Origin: Pyrrhosoma nymphula
Taxonomy: Eukaryota > Arthropoda > Insecta > Odonata > Coenagrionidae
Reading direction: 5' to 3'
DNA: 64,000 nucleotides
NCBI GenBank assembly: GCA_963573305.1
Contig: OY754327.1
Location: 187,124,386-187,188,385, forward strand
Shown: positions 36,901 through 48,900 of the stretch, in pieces
Layout: every line of letters starts with the position of its first letter
How positions within the stretch are numbered: position 1 is the stretch's first letter
Made by a program: the position numbers and the translations under genes
The notes under the pieces: model-generated
Databases searched by the model: none
What the model was told of the DNA's origin: nothing
Seen by the model: the letters and a program-made list of their open reading frames with translations, nothing else

Positions 36901-39900
36901 GTTTTATCCCAGAACTCACGCAAGTACCTAGCAATGATTTTTTCAATTAATTTACACACTACAGACGTTAGGCTTACAGGTCTATAGTTATCTACTCTAG
37001 TTTTATCTCCTCCCTTGAAGATAGGTATGACGGTTGCCAATTTCCAGTCGAAAGGCAAGCTTCCATTATTTAAAGTCACGAGGAAAAGTCTTTTTATGTA
37101 AGGAACTATTGCTTCATCACCTAGTTTTAATGCATCTATGGATACATTATCAGGTCCCGCTGATTTATTTCTCCGTTGTTTGCGTATTAATTTTAATATC
37201 TCACTATCTGACACACTAATATGGTCAAAATTGTACTCACCACTGCCAGATAACAACATGCTATCATTGTAATCATTATTGGTAACTAAAACGAACTTAT
37301 TATTTTCAGCCTTTTCCTTATAGCTGCTGGCGTACCATTTATTTAGCTCGTCCGCCTTGACCTTGTTATCTAAAATAACTTTTCCATCTTCCCTAAGAAG
37401 CATTGATATGTCATTATTATTGTCCCTTTTCTTCCTAATATATTTATAGAATTTATTAGTATTTTTCTGGTCAAGTATATTCAATAGATAGCTTTCCCGG
37501 GCTTTCCGTTTTTCAATGTTTAATCTACTAATTAGTGTTTTATATTTTACCAGATATCTGAGACTTAAATTTCTTAGTTTATACGTGCGCCTCACTTTCC
37601 TCTTAATTCTTCTTATTTTTGCGTTATAATACTCAGGGTCGCCGTTGTGTTTAAGTCTTTTCCTTGGAACAAATTTTTCTATTCCCGCGGACAAAATATT
37701 CTTAAAACAGTCCCAAATTTCATCCGGAGTAGCACCTTGCCCTGCCCATTTCGGAAAGTTTTCTCTTAGCATATTTTTAAACCCAACCACGTTCCCTTTT
37801 ACATAATTCCAGCAAAATTTATCCTTTATTTTCTGTGATATTCGCGATGACCATTCCAGTTCAATTGAGACTGCAGAGTGATCACTTAACCCAGGTATTA
37901 TCTCAAAGGTATGGTCACCCTCAAATGGCCTTAGAAGGAAGACATCCAGTATGTTATTACCTCTCGTTGGTCCATTCACGAGCTGCTCGAAACCCTCTTC
38001 AAGAATTAACCTATTAACAAGAGATTGAACCTTACCACTACATTTAACATTTCCATTCCACTGAGCTCCTGGAAGATTAAGATCTCCTGCTATGAGGGTT
38101 CGTCTACTAGGTTTTTCTGAGCATAAATCTGCCAAAGCCTCCAGCATGCTCATGTCTTCATCCGGTTTTCTGTAAACTCCAATTATATTAAGGGCTTTTT
38201 CACTTTCCTGGTTATATATATTTACACTAAGCATTTCGAAATCATCTCTCACCCATTCCAAGCTACTCAAGAAACTTGACTTGACGCAAATGAATACACC
38301 CCCTCCCCTGTCTGTTCTATCCCTCCTGTACACGTTGAAATCATCAGGAAAAATTTCTTTTGAGTTAATATCTTCTTTAAGCCACGACTCAGTGCCTACT
38401 ACACAGTCAGGTTTCACATGCTCTCCTGCATGCGTCTTCAGGCCTCAAGAGACATAATTTGTGACTTTATCAATGGCATTTTTCTCTGAAAATTAGTACC
38501 TAGTTTCACTACTGGGTGATTCCATGCAAATGACCTTTCATGAGTACAACTGGTTTTGGTTCTTGTGATTTTTGGCACAAAGCAAGAGTAAAATATTAGT
38601 TCTTAATATTCACAAATGTAAATGATAGGGCGATTTAAATACAAATATGAATTTAGCAATAAATTACATGACACAGTTTAAAAATGCGACGCCAACAAAT
38701 GTTAAAATGAAGGCCAGATTTTGAATGTAAAGATGTGATTAGTGATAACAAGCTCACCTTTATTTTAAAATTTGGTTATAAAAAACATCTTTTTTCAATT
38801 TTGCCTTCTTTAATATTTAATCCATGTTTAGAACCAAATAACTGCTTTATAAATGCTTAGAAAGGACTAGGCTTAATTTCACTGAACAGTCACGACACTG
38901 GACTTCACTTAAAATGCTAAGCCTTGTATTTTCGGTACAAAACCATGGCATGATGGAGCAGGAAAAACGGTTAGGTATAAATTATACAACTTCTGCATCA
39001 TGGAAAAAGCGATGTTTGAACAGGCGTTCTAGGTTAGGTTGGCATTTTTCTGCAGCTGAAAAAATTTCTTTTCTAAGACAAAGAGAAAAATGTTTGGCCT
39101 TTCAGTAATAAAAATGGCAGGCATAGTGGCGTGTGCTGTGTGCATCAGTTTTGAAAATCATGCATTGGGAGGTTATGAAGGTGGTGCGTGCATGCATCGT
39201 GCACTGAATTTTACATGAAACTTTCTATGATTAATAACCATTAAATCTCTTCGCCAATCTAAATATTTTTGACAGTGAATTTTTACACAAATTATAAACT
39301 ACTTTGTAGTAAAACAACGTCGGGATGCTGAAATTCTGAGGCAATATTTCTGCGGTTTACAGTTTACCGTGACATAGCACACGTGGCATCCACACAACCA
39401 GGGTTAGAATCATTTTAGGAAGGATAAGATCAAATCTTGAATACATGGATTAGACAGGATTTAGACCTATTTATATAAATCAATGATCAAACCTAATGAC
39501 TAATAACATAAACAGCTACATAATAGAGATACTCAGGAGCAATGGAAATGTGGGGCAAAAGAATAATGTTGGTGATCAAATGAACTAAGAGAATTATCAA
39601 TGAAACAATCCTACAAGGACCTTGGGGGAAAAATTTTAAAGTAGAACCCCAAAATCCACAGTAGATAAATTCCGAGACCTTCAACAGACAACTGAGTATG
39701 CAATGTATTAGTCTTTTTTTATTTTATAAAATCAGTCAGGTTACCACGAAAGGAATATTATTATTGGCCAATTTTTCTGCACACCATGAGAAAGTTTATA
39801 TCAATTACCACCTTACAATTAAAACCCACATGCTGACTTTTTCTCATGCTACGTAACGTCATAGTGGCAAGTAATGGAATATCCCTCAAAGAAATCTTTC

Positions 39901-42900
39901 GGCCTCAATCATTTGCAGTTAGTCAGTTTACAGAATGTCAAAATTACACTATCACAATGATATAATTTGTCTGGAAGTGATTTTCACCTCATCACCATAA
40001 AATACAAGATACAAGTTTTCTTTTCTGCCTCTATTTCATCAATGAGAAGTCTGGGGAATAATAAATTGCACTTCTTCAAAGAATTTGGCTCAAATGGCTG
40101 GGGGCAGGAAGGGGGGGGGGGGGAACGAAAAGAAATACAATCATTGATTAGGTGACATTAAAGCTTTAAAATTCAACATACAGCTATGGTCGTAAACTAT
40201 GGACTTACAAATGTGGCAAACAGCACCCGAATAACCAGTATCAGAGCAGTCACAGAAGAACTCCTTAGAAGTTTGACGACAGATCCCTTCATGTTTGCAA
40301 GGGTTAGGATTACATCGATCAATCATATGGCAGGCATCAAACATCAATTCATTTTCACAGCAGTACTCCTGTACAACAATTGGTTACCATTAAAATCAGT
40401 TCATGCAAGTTTTACCAAAGAAATGTTTACTACAGCAATGGCACAACTGAAACTAAACACTAGGTTATCAATCATCAACACTGACCTCCTCCTTCCAATC
40501 AGTTGGGAGTTTGTAGTTCCCATCAATGGTAATCTGTCCCATACACCCAACAAAGCCCTTGTTCCCATAAACACCACCTGCAAATATAAGTCCATTCATA
40601 AGCAAAGTACTTAGAATTGGCAACAAATACAACAAACAATGAGTGTACCATACATTTAGGAAAGGCATAAATAACCCCCAGGTATAATGGTTGAATAATG
40701 AGTGTCATGAATTTGCATATACAGATTTAGAGTATAATGCAATTTTTATGTTTGTGTACAAAAATTAGTATACATTAAAATTAATTTTCAAAATACAAAG
40801 AATTGCCTTTCATTCAACAACAAATTTATCAAAATTGGTTCAGAAATAGAAAATGTGATAAATTCTATCAATCCCTGTCAAAATTGGAGGAGCATATTTT
40901 GCAATGAGTTATTTTTTCAAAAAATTACACGGATGCAATTTTCGATCAAAAATTAATTTGAGCACAGACTATGCATGCCTACATAAGAAAATAATTCGTG
41001 TGAGCACAAGGTGTTCTCACTTGGTATGACCCCATGCAACATTTAATACATGTACTTAAGAAGGTTTTACATTTGCTAGTAGATTTCAAGAAGGCGTATG
41101 ATCGGGGGGACTGGATGAAATTAATGGGAGCGTTGAAGAAATTAGGGGTCGATTGGAGGGACAGGCGTGATTCGGAATTTGTATATGAACCAGACGGCGA
41201 AGGTTAGGGTAGCCAATGGAGAATCGGGATGGGCTACGATAGCACGGGGAGTGAGGCAGAGGTGCCCACTATCGCCGTTGCTTTTTAACGTGCATTCAGA
41301 AGAATTGGTAAGGGAAGCTTGGGGGGAGGAGGAGGTAGGAATAAAGGTAGGAGGGGAGTTGATAAAATCAGTGAGATATGCAGATGATCAAGCATTGGTT
41401 AGTCAGTCAGTCAATGGTGAATGCATTAGAGGTGCAGTGCAAAAAGTATGGGATGAAGATCAACCACAAGAAAACGAAAGTGATGAGATTTTGTAGAAGT
41501 AAGAATGCAAGGCTGAATATAAGGGTGGGAGGATAGAAGATAGAACAGGTCGAGCAGTTTACGTATCTGGGTAGTATTTTGGAGGAGTATGGGTTTAGTA
41601 GTAAGGACATCAGATGCAGAATTGCGCTCACTAAACTAGCATTTTCAAAGAGAAGGGAATTGATGAGGGGCATCTGAGAAGAGACGTAAAGAAGAGGCTG
41701 GTGAAAACTTTAATATGGAGCGTGGCGCTATATGGGTCGGAAACTTGGTCATTACAAAGGGAGGATGTCTGTAGACTTGAGGCACTTCAGATGTGGGTTT
41801 GGAGAAGGATGGAGAGGGTGAGCTGGATGGTGAGGAAGACGAACGAGTAGGTATTGGATATGGATGGAGAGGAGAAGAAGCTTGTGGCAGAGGTTCGGAG
41901 AAGGCAGATGAGATGGATGGAGGAGGATTTGAGAGGAGAGGGCATGTTGAATAGAGTGATAGAGGGGAGAACACTGGGGAAGCGTGGAAGAGGAAGGAAG
42001 AGGATAGGAATTCTGGACGAAATAAGAGGAGGTAGAAGATATGATGAATTGAAGAGGGATCTAAAGCGGGACATCCTTAGGAGGGAAAGCGAGACAATGA
42101 GGTTGAGATGCAGAATGGGGACTGTCCAAGACCCTACCAATCAGCTGGTAGAATACTTGAATGAAAGAGGTGTCGGCTTTTCACTTTGAGCACAGCGTGA
42201 GCCGAATGAGGAAGTGCTCGCTCCACTCACCCCCAATCAGGTACAGTGATCCCGTGGTCATGCTGAGCAGCCTCTCCGTCATCATTGGTCTGCCATCAAT
42301 ATTTAGAATCAACTTGTTAGTTTGCACGGACAATATCACGTGATGCCACATTCCATCATTAAACAATTCATCGTAATTGTCCAGGATAGCTTTGGGATTT
42401 CCTGCTGTAGTGATTTCAACCTTTACTTTTCCTTCTTCCAAGAAGATCTAATTATACAGGAAAAAAATTATCCATGAGAAATTTATGCATTTATAAAATC
42501 AAATTATGAATACACTCTACTTAATTAACCCAGCTGCTCCATCACGAATTGCAAAAAAATACAAAAGGAGTGAACTTCACATAATTGGTCATCTAATTTA
42601 AAAAGTTTTAACATCATTAGAGTGCAGTAATGCAATTCCAATTCAGATAGTGAAAAAATATATTTTAAAAGTATGTATACATCAAGGAATAAGAATAAGC
42701 GAATTACTAATTCACAGCTCTATTCCCAGAATATAAAACTTTGACGAGAGCAGTAAGTAGTTTTCATCACTGAGTGACCACCTTGCTTGAAACTGAAAAA
42801 TAAATTGTAGGAAGAGACAGTCACTACTGCTGGGGTTTTCGGTGGAAAACGTCTTCCTGAAATGGTGGTTTAGGAGCATGGTGTTTGTAAGGTTGGAAGG

Positions 42901-45900
42901 AAAAAATGAGCGTAACAAACTTGCATATCCAAAATTTATTTCTCACAATGCTCACGTAATTTGTAAAATTTTGTTGAAAACTAGATAATGGCACGAGTAG
43001 TACGATATGCAATACTTGCATGATACACATGCATCCAAGGAACATTAAAGCAATAGTGGTAATCTTTTAAGTTGTGAAGTAGGTTGTACCCATGGCCAGG
43101 AACAATCTAAACTTGTCCAGACATTTCAGACGATCGTTTGACGCATCAATGTTAAAGTCCCCACTGAGCAGAAGCGGTATGCTGAGATCGCAAGGCGTTT
43201 ATTGTTTTGACATGCTGTGTGTAATAATTCATTAGTTGAAAGAGAAAATTCTAGAAAGAGTTGAGTGGTGTTTGAGGATGAAAGTACACTTACACTAGAA
43301 CAAATGTAAATTGGTTAGGCATTTGAACTTCCACTGGTATACCTTTGACAACATGAACATCCTGCAGACAATCGAATCAAGAAAACTTTGGAATTGGTTG
43401 TGGTGGAACAGGTCTAGTGATATGGCATAAAATGTCCTGTGTCAAAGTACTCTGTTGCCAGATGCCAATGTGTTATAAACGCTACATCTCGATCCTCAAA
43501 GGTTACATCTGCTTGTGTTTCATCGCATTCCATCAGTTCCACCTCCCTAATGACTTCTATTGCGCATGAGCTTGCACCAGGCATTCGCTCCACTGTTGAT
43601 TGCCTCAACTTGTCGATGTTGCCTCATCCTCCACATTCACTCTCTTGCTGTTTCCTCTCAACGCCTTTTTGAATCCTTCATTTGGTCTTCTTTCACCTTG
43701 TAACAGTTGGCAATACTTATTTACCTTTACATCTTGAAGAGACTTGACCATGTAAAAATTTCAAGAGAATAAAAGCCCAAATCCAACACTTTATCAGAGT
43801 ATAATTTTTCAATTCCTGCCACTATTATCACTATTAGTTAATTATTTTTAGCACTAATAAAGCTCTCTCAAACAAACTCTCACAAATGCTAAGAGTACGC
43901 TCTCTCAAGCCAGGTGGTGGACCGTTAATATTCCGCAACAAATTGTTGACTTTGTCGAGGCAACATGTGACCCCATACGCTCAAGTTTAAAGTTGCGTAA
44001 CATTTTTACACCTTTGCCCTAGTACACCAGATGTTGTTTATTTGAATATGCGATATATCTAGTTTCAAAGTTATAAAGATTTGTTTGATACACAATAAAC
44101 ATCAACTTTCTCATAGTGTCCCCCTACACAGGACCTGTGGCGTTAGATGTTTTCCGACAAAAAATAAGGTGTGTTGAGAGATTACAAAAGCATGTGAGTT
44201 GCATTTTATTTACACATAATCTGAAATGTTACTCATCCCAAATTTAATAAACCCTCATAATAACAAGTAATTACTATTAGGACTCAATAAAATCTGTAGT
44301 GCGTGTCTCATATTGCAAACATAGGCAATAATAACAATGGCAACGTTGATACACTTACTTTCAAGTACCCCTCAGATGTGAATTTATGGAAAACCAATAG
44401 ACCATCAGTTTCATAAGTCCGGAAATTGAATGAGACATTCAATGATTTCACTCCTTCATAACCTGACAGTCTTGCATGAGATTTCTCTGTTAAAAAGGTC
44501 ACAGGAATAATAGGAAGGTCCTAGAAAAATAGAGGATATTGAGTATCAGCACAACGCTCACCCGATCCACAATTCAATGCTCTACAATTCTTCATTTCTT
44601 ACCGGGCAATGGTGGAATGTGTTGACAATATCATACACAATCGTACTGTAGTCGTCATGATGTTTAATTTCATGGATGAAGTTAGTGGCATTCAAGTAAA
44701 GGTTCTCCATGCATCCAGTGAAGTTCTGAATCACTGACAAACCAACTTGCTTATTTGGCACACCTCCTATGTAGAACTGGAGAGACGACAAAATTAGCAT
44801 AGTAATGGCATAGGTAATTTTCTTTGTACCAGAACTGACATGTCAACAAGACAAATATGAAAGATTTAACTCACGCCTCGATTCAGGTTCAGGCGCGCAA
44901 ATTCTCCTTTCACCTTCCCCTGGATCATCACCCGATCCACCGAGAAAACAATCTCACGCCTGTTCCTGGATATGACAACATCATGCCACACATTGTCATC
45001 CAAGAGACTACCTACAGACAAACTAGTCATCATTCCTGACCCTGATGATAAACAAAAGGGAGGAATTAGCATAAAGAAGTCAATCTGATGAATGCACGAG
45101 AAAATTCAAATACCAACTGACCACTAAGGGCCTAAAGGGAGACACATAGTTCTAGGAGTACCTCTTTTTCTAAAGTATTATCATACCTTATATTCCCTAT
45201 TTTATTATTTTACCTCAATGCATTAAAACTATTGTACAAGGTATCCTCTGCTTAACACAAAAGATTCAAAGAATGCTGCGCAAAATGAATTCCTGCTAAG
45301 CAAATGTATTAAAGCTATGATAAACCACATAACTGATAAGTGACATGTGCAAGAAATAAAAGATTTGGACTATGTCAATCATTGCTAAAAAATTTAAAAA
45401 ATAGTTTTAAGAGTAAATCACAAAAATGTGAACAATAAGAAAAACTTAGGAAAATTTTACAAATGCAGTGCATACTTGACTTTCTGCAATTTCTTAAAAA
45501 TTAAGTTTTCCTTGCCACATGCTAAAATAATCAATCTACATCCTTACACCATAAACACTGAATTGACTTATGTGGTATATGAAACGTAAAAGACAACGCA
45601 TATAGATTAGATTTAGATCAGTGCACAAGCTAACAAGGAAATAACAGAAGATAAAAAAATGTTTACATGCATTATAGAATTGTTAGTTTAAATAAATTTC
45701 TTCTTTAGAAATTTATGAAACAATGGAATACGCCAGTAAGTCAAATGACTGATTTCGGGTATAAAAAATTTAAACAACATATGTATTAGTTTACCAGAGA
45801 AAGAAACTGAGAAGACACAATATTTCATTTGTAGCCATTATTTCTCTGTGAAAAAAATTGAAATAATTTGTAAGAATAACGGTGCCCTAAAAAAAACCAA

Positions 45901-48900
45901 TTCACAATTAGATATCATGAACTTGCCACTTCCATTATAATCAGCTCCCTGTGTTAAGTACCCTAGGCCTTATAGCATTTGAAATCAAACTGTGTATCAA
46001 ATAAGAGTGAAAATGTGCCAAGTATCTCCTATGCATAATTGTGAATATCTGAATATATTAAAAATTTCCCAGAATATGACACCTTGAGTTCATACCAACA
46101 TATGAATTCGAGAGGCAATGGAGGCAAAGGAGGAGGGAGGCATCCAGAGGCAAATCCTACGGACAGAGGAAGGAGGAAGAAGCCTCACGATGCACTGGTG
46201 CAGGGAGAGGATAGGCAGGCTTATAATCTCAGTAGTGCAGTGGTGCTGAGTGGCACCCTTGGGGGCAACTTGAACTGCGCACGACCATGATATCTCAGAA
46301 AAGCAAAGAGATACATAAAAACTGACAAAATTTTGGCTCTGAAGGGCTTTACTATTGCATTTTACTTGAAGAGTACTTTTCCCACCCGAAAAATGCATAC
46401 ATATATAGTTTTTGAAGTATTTAGGGACCTTGGGGCATGGGTTCCAAATAACTAAAGAGGAATAAGGGAAGATATACAAGATTTGTGTTTCGATAAGGCA
46501 AATAAAGGGCACATATGTCATCAAGATTTTCTTGAATAATAAGATAGTTCACTAACCTGTTGCCTACCTAAAATTTTCACTAAAAATTTCTCTAAAATAT
46601 TGCCATTTTTCACTTTATCATAAAGCCAAATCCAGCTCCTCCATGGAAATTAACTAAGCGTAACAAAAACCATATTTGATTCTTTCATATACCAATATGA
46701 ATAGGAATTGACTATTCTTAAGTCTGAAAGATTTCACTGTTTACCAGTGCAAACAAAGAAAATACTTGTAAACTTCTACAGTGTGTCCTCCTTTAATGTT
46801 GTTTCGCGATAAAATTGTCCAACAATTAAAACACTTAAATCGTTCAACGTCATCAATGTTTCACGATATCGTTGTTCAAATTATGCACGACCAAAAAAAT
46901 TGAATAGCAAAAAGGACTTAAATGGAAAAAGAAAAAATTAAAATACGTCTAAGTAAGAAAAATTACGTCTACAAAGAGAAGTGGTGATCCTGGCATATCA
47001 TCAGAGGTGCAAAAAAATGGAAAACGGTTACATAGAACAAAAACTTGACATGATTAAACGAAGTGAAGAAGGTGCAACTGCTGTGGAAATTGGCTGAGTA
47101 CTAAGTTTTCAGGCGACAACAATAAGGACCATTATTAAGAACAAAGAAAAAATTAAGGAACTTGGAAGAGTTGCTACTCCTCAAAGCGCAGCGCATTTAT
47201 CACGAAACAGAAGCACAATTTTAGTAGAAATGGAACGGTTGCTTACTAAGTGGTATGAAAATGAAATTCATAAAAAACAACCAGTTGACCTGGCTTGATT
47301 TCAAAGGAAGGCATTGGCTATTCATGGTGACCTTACTAAAGACATACCTAATCATGAGCCTTTTACTGCTAGTCGTGGGTGGTTTGACAGATACAAGAAA
47401 CGTGCAAATTTGCGTGGTGTTGTGAAAACAAGCAGTGAGGCAGCCAGTGCTGATAGTGAGGCAGCCAATATATTTGTTGAAAATTTTAGGGAAATTGTCG
47501 AGGACGGAGGTTACCTACCTCAGTAAATATTTAATGTGGACAAGATAGGTTTATTTTGGAAGCGCATGCCTACAAGAACCTACATTTCGATGGAAGAGAA
47601 GTACATTCCTGGGTTTAAGACAGGGAAAGATCGCATTACTCCGTTATTGGGTGGCAATGCATCAGGTGATTTAAAACTAAAACCCATGTTAGTGTCCCAT
47701 TCTGAGAACCCTAGGGCACTTAAAAGGATTATCCGAACATCATTTGCCTGTCATATGGAAAGCGAACAAAAAAGCTTGGGTTACGCAAAAGATCTTCATA
47801 GAATGGCTTACGGATCATATTTGTCCAGAGGTAGAACGGTACTGCAAAGAAAAGAATCTGGCCAATAAAATACTTCTTCTGTTGGACAATTGCCCTCGTC
47901 ATCCTCCCAACCGCAATGATTACAGTGAAAATGTGAAATCTGTTTATTTAACACCAAATACCACATCACTCCTGCAACCCATGGACCAGGCTGTCATAAG
48001 GACATTTAAATCATATTACCTTCGCAGAAACTTTTTGCAGGCAATGACTGCAACTGAAGGTGAGTCTGGTATTACTCTTTGTGAGTTTTGGAAGGCATAT
48101 AATGTTAAAGATGCCATTAAAAATATTGCAAATGCCTGGGCGGAAATTATATCTTCTACTATGCACAAAGCCTGAAGGAAGGTTCTTCCAGATCAAATTG
48201 TTGGTTTTGAGGATACTGCAGAAGCCATTAACGAAGACATTGTCGAGATCGCGAGAGACCTTGGCCTTGAAATTTCCGGTGATAATGCGGAGGAGCTGTT
48301 GGCATCCCATGGAGAGGAACTGTCAACGGAGGACCTTCTCTAGCTTGAACAACAGAGGAGTCTGGAAGATGGTGAGGAAGATGCTGGCAAAGTCGCTGCC
48401 ATGAAACAACTCACTTTGAAAGACATAAGTGACGCTATGAAACACATTGAGTGTGCTATGGGCATTTTGAGAGATCGTGACCCTGACTTCGAGAGGAGTG
48501 CAAAAGTGCGTAGGGCAATTGAGAGTGAAGTAGCTTGTTATAGAGAACTATACCAGGAGAAAAAGAAGGCCAGCACCCAGAAAATCCTTAATGATTACTT
48601 CAGGAGTGCTAACAATTTCCCTGAACCCCAGCCCTCAACATCCAGGCAAAGCAGTTCTTTATGACAGTGAAAATATCAAAGTTTTGCCATTAAAATGTTT
48701 TAGAAATTTAGTTTGTATGTTTCATTCAATAATGCCATACATCCAACCTTCGTTGTGCTGAGTGGAAATCGTTATTGTGCTCAAATGAAGAATTGGAGAG
48801 CGTGGAACTGATTTTAGTTTTTTACATTGTTTCTTGTGGGAAATATTGCATTGTTTAATGTTGTTTCGCTTAACGTCGAGTTTTTCAGGAACAAGTTAAC

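Larger units (their letters stand above)
31159..38425 (-). mobile_element. Large LINE (CR1/jockey-like), split by a 4.4-kb Tigger
   Basis: The minus-strand LINE has an AP endonuclease plus reverse transcriptase frame (38417-36092), an interruption at 31673-36091, and the rest of the same protein at 31672-31282. Joining the two sides across the interruption and dropping one TA keeps the reading frame. The 3' end has an AAATAAATAAATA tail near 31165. The 5' end is truncated inside the endonuclease at about 38425, since the usual N-terminal residues before 'KPDCVVGTESWL' are missing. It lies in the same orientation as Nrx-IV within its largest intron. Confidence 0.9.

Noticed and set aside
41645..42140. 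Ser/Pro-rich minus frames (109 and 117 codons)
   Set aside because: They are the antisense shadow of the purine-rich RTE-like LINE on the plus strand.
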